From: Ridgeia piscesae
Lineage: Eukaryota > Annelida > Polychaeta > Sabellida > Siboglinidae
Length of the DNA: 64,000 nt
NCBI GenBank assembly: GCA_025642075.2
Contig: JAODUO010001096.1
Location: 1 to 64,000, forward strand
Reading direction: 5' to 3'
The notes beneath the pieces are model-generated. The model worked only from the letters and a program-made list of their open reading frames with translations. It did not search any database and was not told the origin of the DNA. The first letter of the stretch is position 1, and each line of letters starts with the position of its first letter. This document shows, one piece after another, positions 23,441-35,028 of the stretch. A program made the position numbers and the translations under genes.

Positions 23441-23950
23441 GCCCAAATCAACCCGAGTATGCCTCGCAGCCAGAAAGCCTGAATCAACCCGAGTATGCCT
23501 CGCAGCCAGAAAGCCCGAATCAACCTGAGTATGCCTCGCAGCCAGAAAGCCTGAATCAACCTGAGTATGCCTCGCAACCAGAAAGCCTGAATCAACCTGA
23601 GTATGCCTCGCAACCAGAAAGCCTGAATCAACCTGAGTATGCCTCGCAGCCAGAAAGCCTGAATCAACCTGAGTATGCCTCGCAACCAGAAAGCCTGAAT
23701 CAACCTGAGTATGCCTCGCAGCCAGAAAGCCTGAATCAACCTGAGTATGCCTCGCAACCAGAAAGCCTGAATCAACCTGAGTATGCCTCGCAACCAGAAA
23801 GCCTGAATCAACCCGAGTATGCCTCGCAGCCAGAAAGCCTGAATCAACCCGAGTATGCCTCGCAGCCAGAAAGCCCAAATCAACCTGAGTATGCCTCGCA
23901 GCCAGAAAGCCTGAATCAACCCGAGTATGTCTCACGGTCAGAATGCCCCA
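23441..23950 (+). repeat. 36-bp minisatellite, about 14 copies
   Basis: The unit reads NQPEYASQPESL in a frame open from 23419 to 23979 (186 codons). Units differ mainly by ccc/cct and cagcc/caacc. The minus strand is open in two other frames (RHTQVDSGFLxA and RGILRLIQAFWL), as expected when a stop-free unit is a multiple of three. It begins just where copy A of the dispersed repeat ends. Whether the NQPEYASQPESL frame was ever translated is not shown. The ends (SRSECPRTPGIGGHF) do not resemble a known protein. Confidence 0.95.
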
Positions 23951-24337
23951 GGACACCCGGGATCGGAGGCCATTTTTAAACTGCATATGCATAAACAGTG
24001 TTGGCCAGTATGGTGTCCTTCCATTAGTTAGCAGTGAATAGACCAAAGTTTGACAGGCAAATTAAATGTTAAACCTTTACGATTTTCAAGAGTAAATATG
24101 AGTTTTATCGGCTCACGTTTTAGAAGTTCGTTGTTGTATTTAGGTCACCTATTTTCAGCCAATCAGATAATGCCTGTTATTTACGGCTGGTTGATAGCAT
24201 AATCTGGCTTAACATTGTTTCCAAACATGAACATGCGGGTGTTTTCTACAATTAAAAGGTACCTTTTTAGTATTCTATTTTGTTCTACAGCAGTATTACA
24301 GTGCAGTTTTTGTTGCATCTTTTTGCTAAACTGCTAA

Positions 24338-24778
24338 ATGGATGTTATTATGTCCGAGTCGAATAATTCGGAATTCGAGGGATTTTTTTAGGAAAACGTC
24401 GTGAATGACAGCAAGGAAGATGACACTGCCGACATTGACAGCAACAGTGATACTAGTATTGGGACAGATGTCCCCGACGGTGCAGAAGATGGTGATGGCA
24501 CAGACAGCACCGATGACAACTTCGACGATCACATCCATTACGTCAACATTCGTATGTTCACCCAGCCGACGGGGCCCAGGCATTCCCTGCTCTTCAATGC
24601 CTCAGAAGTGGCACACGTCTTACTGCTCGTTACAGTTGACCTGATACTGCATATCGTGAACGAGACAAACCACTGTGCAGCCCAGTGCCAAGCAGCTCGA
24701 GGGTTTCCTGACCAAGGATGGCACGACACCAACCTCAAGGAGATGGAAGTATACATTGTTTTGAACATCATTAATTAA
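24338..24778 (+). pseudogene. piggyBac-like transposase N-terminus
   Basis: ATG at 24338 opens MDVIMSESNNSEFEGFF, then a TAG at 24389-24391, and the same frame continues ENVVNDSKEDDTADIDSNSD with an acidic tract. It then reads GPRHSLLFNASEVAHVLLLV, then IVNETNHCAAQ, then GWHDTNLKEMEVYIVLNI. piggyBac (DDE_Tnp_1_7) proteins have an acidic N-terminus, then an xxETNxYA block and Wxxxxxx(D/E)(L/M)xxFxGLxIxMG. The match covers that N-terminal core. The frame ends at taa 24776 where the CR1 fragment begins, so the catalytic part is lost. One nonsense codon plus truncation makes it a pseudogene. Confidence 0.65.
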
Positions 24779-24785
24779 CTAATAA

Positions 24786-25685
24786 CTGAATCTCAACGTG
24801 GGTTCCTAAATGCTAGGGCTTGTCTAACCAATCTCTTATGTTTTTTAGAAGATATTACTAAGTGGGTAGATTATGGTTCACCAGTGGATGTAGTATACTT
24901 AGATTTTCAGAAAGCATTCAATAAAGTGCCACATCAAAGACTGTAAATTAAATTAAAACCTATGGTATAGAGGAAAGTACGATCAGTTGGATACAAACAT
25001 GGTTGACAGACAGAAGACAAAGGGTAACAGTAGGAGGGGAGATATCAAACAGTTTTTGAGTGGAGTGCCGCAGGGGTCGGTGTTGGAACCGATATTATAT
25101 TTATAAATGATTATCAAGTAAAGTACTTAAATTTGCAGATGACACAAGTGTTCAGAACTGTAAAAACTGATGCAGATAAAGAAACTTTACAAGATGATCT
25201 AACCAAGTTAGTCAGTCTGAAAAAAGGCAGATGTTATTTGATTTTGGTAAATGTAAATGCATCCACATTGGACAAGGTAATCTGAGCAGAGAATACTTTA
25301 TGGGCAATACTATATTAGACAAAAGTGTAAAAGAAAAGGACCTGGGAGTTACAGTTAGTGCTGACAGACAGTTTCGGAGCAATGTGGACTTGCTGCTGCA
25401 AAGGACAACCAAATATTAGGGCTAATTAGAAGGAACATTACATATATGGAGAAGACATTAATCATACCATTGTACAAGGCAATAGTTAGGCCACACTTAG
25501 AATATTGCATTCAGGCATGGAGACCATATCATAAGAAAGACATCGATGAACTAGAAAGAGTTCAACGGAGGGCAACTGAAACTTATTCCAGATCTTAAAC
25601 ATTTATACTATGAAAAACACCTGCTAGCATGTGGATTGACAACATTAGAAACTAGAAGATTAAGAGGAGACCTAACAGAAATGGC
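24786..25685 (+). pseudogene. CR1-like LINE reverse transcriptase fragment
   Basis: Blocks in order are ESQRGFLNARACLTNLLCFL, VDVVYLDFQKAFNKVPHQRL (motif A; the second Asp of the usual KAFD is Asn), SWIQTWLTDRRQRVTVGGE, then frame-shifted VPQG-like residues, LKFADDTSV (motif C), FGKCKCIHIGQGN, KEKDLGVTVSADRQF, and HLYYEKHLLACGLTTLETRR with LRGDLTEM. Stops and at least four frame changes are present. It lacks the endonuclease and ends abruptly at the point where TatD-like coding sequence starts (about 25686). The three fragments piggyBac, CR1 and TatD therefore abut one another. Confidence 0.8.
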
Positions 25686-25690
25686 TATCA

Positions 25691-26160
25691 GGTGTGCACC
25701 CTCGACTGGCCAAATCACTCACGAATGAGGTCTGGGAAATGGTGCAGACCAAGATCCGCAGTCCTGATTGCATCGCCATAGGCGAATGCAGTCTCGACTA
25801 TACAGACCCACTGCACTCCCTTCCTAGCCAAAGAAAACTATTTGGGAAACATATTGCATTAGCAAAAGAACTGGAGAAACCATTGGTTCTCCACTTGTGA
25901 GGAAACACACAGGTGCCTTTATCGAATGTAAGGACTGAAGCACGGGGCATGCTGAATAAGCTCACCCATCAACGCCAGTTGGTGCACGTGCACTGTTTTA
26001 CAGGCACCATCGCAGACCATAGGCAATGGGTGGGACAATATTTAAACGTTGTTTTGGGGATTACCAACAAGTCGGTGTCTGCACCAGGCTTCAGCGAATG
26101 GGCAGGAAGACTGATCTGTATCATCTGGTGCTGGAAAGAGATGGCCCGCTGTTGTCACCA
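25691..26160 (+). pseudogene. TatD-type nuclease (TATDN-like), 5'-truncated, broken
   Basis: The frame reads VHPRLAKSLTNEVWEMV, then CIAIGECSLDYTDPL, QRKLFGKHIALAKELEKPLV, LHL, a TGA at 25898-25900 where TatD enzymes have Arg, then GNTQVPLSNVRTEARGMLNK, VHVHCFTGTIADHRQW and NVVLGITN. After a frame shift near 26090-26110 it reads DLYHLVLERDGPLLSPQG. TatD enzymes are metal-dependent 3'-5' DNases. The metal ligands expected here (E of GEC, H of VLH, H of VHCF, D of ETDxP) are all still present. The N-terminal HxH part is missing because the sequence abuts the CR1 fragment. The C-terminus resumes at about 32545 after the minisatellite. It could be a retrocopy or a transposon-captured exon. Confidence 0.75.
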
Positions 26161-29100
26161 CAAGGTCACAACCGTGGGCACCCTACAAGGTGCACCAAGC
26201 ACGCTACATCACTCCGCTGTTGTCACCACAAGCTCACAACCGTGGGCACCCTACAAGGTGGTGCACCAAGCACGCTACATCACTCCGCTGTTGTCACCAC
26301 AAGGTCACAACCGTGGGCACCCTACAAGGTGCACCAAGCAGGCTACATCACTCCGCTGTTGTCACCACAAGGTCACAACCGTGGGCACCCTACGAGGTGG
26401 TGCACCAACCAGGCTACATCACTCCGCTGTTGTCACCACAAGGTCACAACCGTGGGCACCCTACGAGGTGGTGCACCAACCAGGCTACATCACTCCGCTG
26501 TTGTCACCACAAGGCCACAACCGTGGGCACCCTACGAGGTGGTGCACCAACCAGCTTACATCACTCCGCTGTTGTCACCACAAGGTCACAACCGTGGGCA
26601 CCCTACGAGGTGGTGCACCAAGCACGCTACATCACTCCGCTGTTGTCACCACAAGGTCACAACCGTGGGCACCTACAGGTGGTGCACCAAGCACGCTACA
26701 TCACTTCGCTGTTGTCACCACAAGGCCCAACCTGGGCACCCTACGAAGGTGGTGCACCAAGCATCGCTACATCACTCGCTGTTGTCACCACAAGGTCACA
26801 ACCGTGGGCACCCTACAAGGTGGTGCACCAAGCACGCTACATCACTCCGCTGTTGTCACCACAAGGTCACAACCGTGGGCACCCTACAAGGTGGTGCACC
26901 AAGCACGCTACATCACTCCGCTGTTGTCACCACAAGGTCACAACCGTGGGCACCCTACGAGGTGGTGCACCAAGCACGCTACATCACTCCGCTGTTGTCA
27001 CCACAAGGTCACAACCGTGGGCACCCTACGAGGTGGTGCACCAAGCACGCTACATCACTCCGCTGTTGTCACCACAAGGTCACAACCGTGGGCACCCTAC
27101 GAGGTGGTGCACCAAGCACGCTACATCACTCCGCTGTTGTCACCACAAGGCCACAACCGTGGGCACCCTACAGGTGGTGCACCAAGCACGCTACATCACT
27201 CCGCTGTTGTCACCACAAGGTCACAACCGTGGGCACCCTACGAGGTGGTGCACCAAGCACGCTACATCACTCCGCTGTTGTCACCACAAGGTCACAACCG
27301 TGGGCACCCTACGAGGTGGTGCACCAAGCACGCTACATCACTCCGCTGTTGTCACCACAAGGTCACAACCGTGGGCACCCTACGAGGTGGTGCACCAAGC
27401 ACGCTACATCACTCAGCTGTTGTCACCACAAGGTCACAACCGTGGGCACCCTACGAGGTGGTGCACCAAGCACGCTACATCACTCCGCTGTTGTCACCAC
27501 AAGGTCACAACCGTGGGCACCCTACGAGGTGGTGCACCAAGCACGCTACATCACTCAGCTGTTGTCACCACAAGGTCACAACCGTGGGCACCCTACAAGG
27601 TGGTGCACCAAGCACGCTACATCACTCCGCTGTTGTCACCACAAGGTCACAACCGTGGGCACCCTACGAGGTGGTGCACCAAGCACGCTACATCACTCCG
27701 CTGTTGTCACCACAAGGTCACAACCGTGGGCACCCTACAAGGTGGTGCACCAAGCACGCTACATCACTCCGCTGTTGTCACCACAAGGTCACAACCGTGG
27801 GCACCCTACGAGGTGGTGCACCAAGCACGCTACATCACTCAGCTGTTGTCACCACAAGGTCACAACCGTGGGCACCCTACGAGGTGGTGCACCAAGCACA
27901 CTACATCACTCCGCTGTTGTCCCCACAAGGTCACAACCGTGGGCACCCTACGAGGTGGTGCACCAAGCACGCTACATCACTTCGCTGTTGTCACCACAAG
28001 GTCACAACCGTGGGCACCCTACAAGGTGGTGCACCAAGCACGCTACATCACTCGCTGTTGTCACCACAAGGCCACAACCGTGGGCACCCTACGAGGTGGT
28101 GCACCAAGCAGGCTACATCACTCCGCTGTTGTCACCACAAGGCCACAACCGTGGGCACCCTACGAGGTGGTGCACCAAGCACGCTACATCACTTCGCTGT
28201 TGTCACCACAAGGCCACAACCGTGGGCACCCTACAAGGTGGTGCACCAAGCACGCTACATCACTCCGCTGTTGTCACCACAAGGTCACAACCGTGGGCAC
28301 CCTACAAGGTGGTGCACCAAGCACGCTACATCACTTCGCTGTTGTCACCACAAGGCCACAACCGTGGGCACCCCTACGAGGTGGTGCACCAAGCACGCTA
28401 CATCACTTCGCTGTTGTCACCACAAGGCCACAACCGTGGGCACCCTACGAGGTGGTGCACCAAGCACGCTACATCACTCCGCTGTTGTCACCACAAGGTC
28501 ACAACCGTGGGCACCCTACGAGGTGGTGCACCAAGCACACTACATCACTCCGCTGTTGTCCCCACAAGGTCACAACCGTGGGCACCCTACAAGGTGGTGC
28601 ACCAAGCACGCTACATCACTCCGCTGTTGTCCCCACAAGGTCACAACCGTGGGCACCCTACAAGGTGGTGCACCAAGCACGCTACATCACTCCGCTGTTG
28701 TCCCCACAAGGTCACAACCGTGGGCACCCTACGAGGTGGTGCACCAAGCACGCTACATCACTCCGCTGTTGTCACCACAAGGCCACAACCGTGGGCACCC
28801 TACAAGGTGGTGCACCAAGCACGCTACATCACTCCGCTGTTGTCACCACAAGGCCACAACCGTGGGCACCCTACAAGGTGGTGCACCAAGCACGCTACAT
28901 CACTTCGCTGTTGTCACCACAAGGTCACAACCGTGGGCACCCTACAAGGTGGTGCACCAAGCACACTACATCACTTCGCTGTTGTCACCACAAGGCCACA
29001 ACCGTGGGCACCCCTACGAGGTGGTGCACCAAGCACACTACATCACTTCGCTGTTGTCACCACAAGGCCACAACCGTGGGCACCCCTACGAGGTGGTGCA

Positions 29101-32100
29101 CCAAGCACGCTACATCACTTCGCTGTTGTCACCACAAGGTCACAACCGTGGGCACCCTACAAGGTGGTGCACCAAGCACGCTACATCACTCCGCTGTTGT
29201 CCCCACAAGGTCACAACCGTGGGCACCCTACAAGGTGGTGCACCAAGCACGCTACATCACTCCGCTTTTGTCACCACAAGGTCACAACCGTGGGCACCCT
29301 ACAAGGTGGTGCACCAAGCACGCTACATCACTCCGCTGTTGTCACCACAAGGTCACAACCGTGGGCACCCTACAAGGTGGTGCACCAAGCACGCTACATC
29401 ACTCCGCTGTTGTCACCACAAGGTCACACAACCGTGGGCACCCTACAAGGTGGTGCACCAAGCACGCTACATCACTCCGCTGTTGTCACCACAAGGTCAC
29501 AACCGTGGGCACCCTACAAGGTGGTGCACCAAGCACGCTACATCACTCCGCTGTTGTCACCACAAAGTCACAACCGTGGGCACCCTACAAGGTGGTGCAC
29601 CAAGCACGCTACATCACTCCGCTGTTGTCACCACAAGGTCACAACCGTGGGCACCCTATCAAGGTGGTGCACCAAGCACGCTACATCACTCCGCTGTTGT
29701 CACCACAAGGTCACAACCGTGGGCACCGTACGAGGTGGTGCACCAAGCACGCTAAATCACTCCGCTGTTGTCACCACAAGGTCACAACCGTGGGCACCGT
29801 ACGAGGTGGTGCACCAAGCACGCTACATCACTCCGCTGTTGTCACCACAAGGTCACAACCGTGGGCACCGTACGAGGTGGTGCACCAAGCACGCTACATC
29901 ACTTCGCTGTTGTCACCACAAGGCCACAACCGTGGGCACCCTACAAGGTGGTGCACCAAGCACGCTACATCACTTCGCTGTTGTCACCACAAGGCCACAA
30001 GCGTGGGCACCCTACAAGGTGGTGCACCAAGCACGCTACATCACTTCGCTGTTGTCACCACAAGGCCACAACCGTGGGCACCCTACAAGGTGGTGCACCA
30101 AGCACGCTACATCACTTCGCTGTTGTCACCACAAGGCCACAACCGTGGGCACCCTACGAGGTGGTGCACCAAGCACGCTACATCACTCCGCTGTTGTCAC
30201 CACAAGGCCACAACCGTGGGCACCCTACAAGGTGGTGCACCAAGCACGCTACATCACTCCGCTGTTGTCACCACAAGGCCACAACCGTGGGCACCCTACA
30301 AGGTGGTGCACCAAGCACGCTACATCACTCCGCTGTTGTCACCACAAGGCCACAACCGTGGGCACCCTACAAGGTGGTGCACCAAGCACGCTACATCACT
30401 CCGCTGTTGTCACCACAAGGTCACAACCGTGGGCACCCTATGAGGTGGTGCACCAAGCACGCTACATCACTCCGCTGTTGTCACCACAAGGTCACAACCG
30501 TGGGCACCCTACAAGGTGGTGCACCAAGCACGCTACATCACTTCGCTGTTGTCACCACAAGGCCACAACCGTGGGCACCCTACAAGGTGGTGCACCAAGC
30601 ACGCTACATCACTTCGCTGTTGTCACCACAAGGCCACAACCGTGGGCACCCTACAAGGTGGTGCACCAAGCACGCTACATCACTTCGCTGTTGTCACCAC
30701 AAGGCCACAAGCGTGGGCACCCTACAAGGTGGTGCACCAAGCACGCTACATCACTTCGCTGTTGTCACCACAAGGCCACAACCGTGGGCACCCTACAAGG
30801 TGGTGCACCAAGCACGCTACATCACTTCGCTGTTGTCACCACAAGGCCACAACCGTGGGCACCCTACAAGGTGGTGCACCAAGCACGCTACATCACTTCG
30901 CTGTTGTCACCACAAGGCCACAACCGTGGGCACCCTACAAGGTGGTGCACTAAGCACGCTACATCACTTCGCTGTTGTCACCACAAGGCCACAACCGTGG
31001 GCACCCCTACGAGGTGGTGCACTAAGCACGCTACATCACTTCGCTGTTGTCACCACAAGGCCACAACCGTGGGCACCCCTACGAGGTGGTGCACTAAGCA
31101 GGCTATATCAATTTGCTGTTGTCACCACAAGGCCACAACCGTGGGCACCCCTACGAGGTGGTGCACCAAGCACGCTACATCACTTCGCTGTTGTCACCAC
31201 AAGGCCACAACCGTGGGCACCCCTACGAGGTGGTGCACTAAGCAGGCTATATCGCATCGCTGTTGTCACCACAAGGCCACAACCGTGGGCACCCCTACGA
31301 GGTGGTGCACTAAGCAGCCTATATCGCTTCGCTGTTGTCACCACAAGGCCACAACCGTGGGCACCCCTACGAGGTGGTGCACTAAGCACGCTACATCACT
31401 TCGCTGTTGTCACCACAAGGCCACAACCGTGGGCACCCCTACGAGGTGGTGCACTAAGCAGGCTATATCACTTCGCTGTTGTCACCACAAGGCCACAACC
31501 GTGGGCACCCCTACAAGGTGGTGCACTAAGCAGGCTATATCACTTCGCTGTTGTCACCACAAGGCCACAACCGTGGGCACCCCTACGAGGTGGTGCACTA
31601 AGCAGGCTATATCACTTCGCTGTTGTCACCACAAGGCCACAACCGTGGGCACCCCTACGAGGTGGTGCACCAAGCACGCTACATCACTTCGCTGTTGTCA
31701 CCACAAGGTCACAACCGTGGGCACCCTACGAGGTGGTGCACTAAGCAGGCTATATCACTTCGCTGTTGTCACCACAAGGCCACAACCGTGGACACCCTAC
31801 AAGGTGGTGCACCAAGCACGCTACATCACTTCGCTGTTGTCACCACAAGGCCACAACCGTGGGCACCCCTACGAGGTGGTGCACTAAGCAGGCTATATCG
31901 CTTCGCTATTGTCACCACAAGGCCACAACCGTGGGCACCCCTACCAGGTGGTGCACCAAGCACGCTACATCACTTCGCTGTTGTCACCACAAGGCCACAA
32001 CCGTGGGCACCCTACAAGGTGGTGCACCAAGCACGCTACATCACTTCGCTGTTGTCACCACAAGGCCACAACCGTGGGCACCCTACGAGGTGGTGCACCA

Positions 32101-32545
32101 AGCACGCTACATCACTTCGCTGTTGTCACCACAAGGCCACAACCGTGGGCACCCTACGAGGTGGTGCACCAAGCACGCTACATCACTTCGCTGTTGTCAC
32201 CACAAGGTCACAACCGTGGGCACCCTACGAGGTGGTGCACCAAGCACGCTACATCACTTCGCTGTTGTCACCACAAGGCCACAACCGTGGGCACCCCTAC
32301 AAGGTGGTGCACTAAGCAGGCTACATCACTTCGCTGTTGTCACCACAAGGCCACAACCGTGGGCATCCTACAAGGTGGTGCACCAAGCACGCTACATCAC
32401 TTCGCTGTTGTCACCACAAGGCCACAACCGTGGGCACCCCTACGAGGTGGTGCACTAAGCAGGCTATATCACTTCGCTGTTGTCACCACAAGGCCACAAC
32501 CGTGGGCACCCCTACGAGGTGGTGCACTAAGCAGGCTATATCGCT
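26138..32545 (+). repeat. 71/72-bp minisatellite derived from TatD coding sequence, about 90 copies
   Basis: The unit gctgttgtcaccacaaggtc..ggtggtgcaccaagcacgctacatcac is 71 bp in most of 26.1-30.9 kb and 72 bp (one extra C in gggcacccctac) in most units from about 30.95 kb. In one frame the 72-bp form reads LLSPQGHNRGHPYEV, then VHQARYITS, which continues the TatD ERDGP motif. A 71-bp unit shifts frame every copy, and all three frames lack stops: GGAPSTLHHSAVVTTRSQ, VVHQARYITPLLSPQG and WCTKHATSLRCCHHKVTTVG. Hence open frames of 1,953, 1,417 and 1,280 codons. Late units carry gcactaag, which puts a stop in one frame. It is a repeat, not a credible 200-kDa protein. Confidence 0.95.
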
Positions 32546-32614
32546 TCGCTGCTTAACCAATTTGGGACAGTGCTCCATGTGGCCACCCTCAACTCACGAG
32601 CATTTTACAAAGTC
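32545..32614 (+). pseudogene. TatD-type nuclease C-terminus after the minisatellite
   Basis: The last unit runs directly into a frame reading AGYIASLLNQFGTVLHVATL, then NSRAFYKV and taa. TatD proteins end with xxxAxLxxxxxEEVxxxTxxNAxRxF, so LLNQFGTVLHVATLNSRAFY is the expected final helix. Together with the LERDGPLLSP end of the 5' part, this brackets the whole 6.4-kb array within one coding region. The last unit has CACTAA where most units have CACCAA, so the joined frame also carries a stop. Confidence 0.6.
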
Positions 32615-32619
32615 TAAGT

Positions 32620-33050
<431 letters not shown>

Positions 33051-33051
33051 G

Positions 33052-33265
33052 GAGTGTGGTAGTCACCAGTCGGCAGCACTGCACATCACATACAAACTAG
33101 CCCTTCCACACACCACTGCACACACTTAACCCGCCCCATTATATAAACCCTTAATACATGCATACCAAGCACGCCACAAGATCACAGAGTTAGCGACACA
33201 CCAACGTAGGATCTATACGGCGACCACACCTATCGGACAAATCATCGACAGACATCTAGGACAAG
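33052..33265 (+). promoter_or_regulatory. LTR-like promoter segment
   Basis: Begins TGTGGTAGTCACC and contains ttatataaaccc (about 33140) followed by a GC-richer stretch. It resembles an LTR U3/R. No matching second LTR or target duplication was found, so it is tentative. It lies directly before a MULE transposase remnant. Confidence 0.3.
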
Positions 33266-33269
33266 TGTC

Positions 33270-33768
33270 TGCTTTTTACCACATGATTCAGAGGAAGATC
33301 TGAATGATAAACTTCAGGTAACGGCAGGTAAGAGGAGTTAGGTCAGTTCTTTTAATAGTTTGACAAGACTCCCCTCGACTTACATGATCCGTACTCTGGC
33401 AATCCAGCAATATCTCCGAGAGCATGAGCTGTGTCACTAAAGACTTGTTGCAGTGGAAAAGGTGCCAGTTGGTGTGATTGTGTTCAGATGCTTCATTCAG
33501 AACTCTCAAAGCTGAGATTAGGAGGGACTTTGCTGGTGTATGTAGTTGTATACTCCTGCAGGGAGACACAAGTCTGACGTTTGTCACCTAGAAGGTAGTG
33601 TTATGCCTAAGAATATTTTGTCAGCCAAAGGAAATTGTCAACAGAATTATACAAATGACCGCAGAGAGTGCACAGGAAGTGACCACAAATGAGGCAGGCG
33701 GACAAGTGAGTCAGGGTAATGTGACTGTAGTTGATGACATGCCAATTGAACAACGCAGTGAACCATAG
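33270..33768 (+). pseudogene. MULE-type transposase C-terminal remnant, copy 3
   Basis: Bases 33285-33545 match 21053-21330 (gaagatctgaatgataaactt, then gactcccctcgactta, then gagcatgagctgtgtcacta), so this is the C-terminal half of the same element as at 20.5 kb. It extends further: the frame 33622-33768 reads QPKEIVNRIIQMTAESAQEV, then TTNEAGGQVSQGNVTVVDDM and PIEQRSEP before tag. That gives the end of the transposase that copy 1 lacks. Many stops lie in the first half. Confidence 0.6.
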
Positions 33769-33769
33769 A

Positions 33770-34795
33770 GAAACATATCACAGAGAACCCCAGGGAAGGC
33801 AGGGTAACTCATGTATCAGAGATGGGATGTTGTATGACTGTTCATGATTGGTGCCAGTGGAACTGGCGTAAGACACCAGAATGTGTTTCATTCAGGGCTC
33901 TGTCTTCAGCTGGTCAGCTGCTACGTCCCTTCAGCCCGCGAGCAGGTGCCTTCGTTTGGGCTTATGGAAGTTAATTATTAACAAGCTGCTTTATTGACTG
34001 ATTGTCCGAAACAATATTGAATACAAATATAGGATATATACATGATAGACAATCAATGTGGCCTCTGTAGAATGGGGCTGGCGAAGCACTTGGAGGTGAG
34101 TTCGTACAGAAAAGTTGACAGCTGAATAACAACGTATTGGCCAGGTGGCAGCACCTATGCGGCCACCTTTTATCCAAACTCATGAGCCTCTCTCTGGACA
34201 TAATCCTGGAGTATGCATATCATCATGTGCAGTCGCTTGTTTCTGTTTAATGATGTTATTTTCGCTATTATTGTATTATGTTATTGTTCAACTGTGTATG
34301 TTTAGTTGTAGGACACTTGAGTGATTAAAGTTGTTTTTAGAGTGTAAAGGATCATAATAATAATAATAATTTTATTGTCCAATCATAGAGTGGAAATACA
34401 TCTTGCACTTTGGAGGTTGCATAAAAACACAATATTTAAGTCACATAGTAATGCATGTATAGAGTAAAATCAAGTATATAAATATGTAAACAGTAGCTAA
34501 AATAATATATAATATTGGAATAACTATGCTAAAACAATATGACATAAGATTAATTAATTACTAAAGATGATAAAAAAAACAGTGCATTGGCAGCGGTAGA
34601 GACTGTGATAGTCGGGGGTTGAGCATGATGAGTTGGTCAACCAGGACCTGTGACCACATTCTAGCAGCGAGAATCAGCACTGGGTTATCAACAGCAGTTG
34701 AAAACAGAAATATAAACCTTTCCCAGCTCAAATGGAACAGCAGGATTCGGGTAGATAACAATTGGTGTTTGAAGTAGCCATGGACCAATGGTTAT
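33770..34795. other. No gene recognised; A-rich tract
   Basis: An (ATA)n/A-rich tract at 34351-34372 followed by ttttattgtccaatcatag is typical of a LINE or SINE end. The phrase ctgtgaccacattctagcag (about 34645) recurs at 47657 in a dispersed repeat. No protein motif. Confidence 0.4.
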
Positions 34796-34796
34796 G

Positions 34797-35028
34797 AAAT
34801 AAATCCTGCTCCTGATTCCGGTAAATTGTTGGACTTGACAGCCAAGTTAACATGTTTACAGTATAACATTAGAACACATCAGTCACCCATGTGAACTGTT
34901 CAAATCCCCATCCTGCTTGTAACAAATCAATGCTTCATGTAACATATGAAGTGTTAACGAACAGTTTGCTTAATGATACTGACTCACCTTCCTCACATAA
35001 TGATTATGCACTAATTCCAGGTAACATG
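34797..35028. repeat. Dispersed repeat shared with 43262-43514
   Basis: Both copies share atcctgctcctgattc.ggt, aa.ttgtt.gacttgac, ttcctcacataa.gattatgc and aggtaacatg. In the 43-kb copy part of this lies in an open frame (RQLIIYPAPDSGKLFDLTAT), but here stops interrupt it. Confidence 0.7.

Noticed and set aside
23419..23979. A secreted Gln/Pro/Glu-rich protein
   Set aside because: No ATG start (TTG only), no signal sequence, and the ends fall in a non-coding dispersed repeat. Kept as a minisatellite.
26026..31887. A 1,953-residue protein
   Set aside because: Its period is 71 residues from a 71-bp DNA repeat cycling through three frames. No domain other than the first TatD residues, and no codon-level constraint.
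26138..32545. CRISPR array
   Set aside because: Units are contiguous with no unique spacers, the repeat is 71-72 bp, and the genome is eukaryotic.
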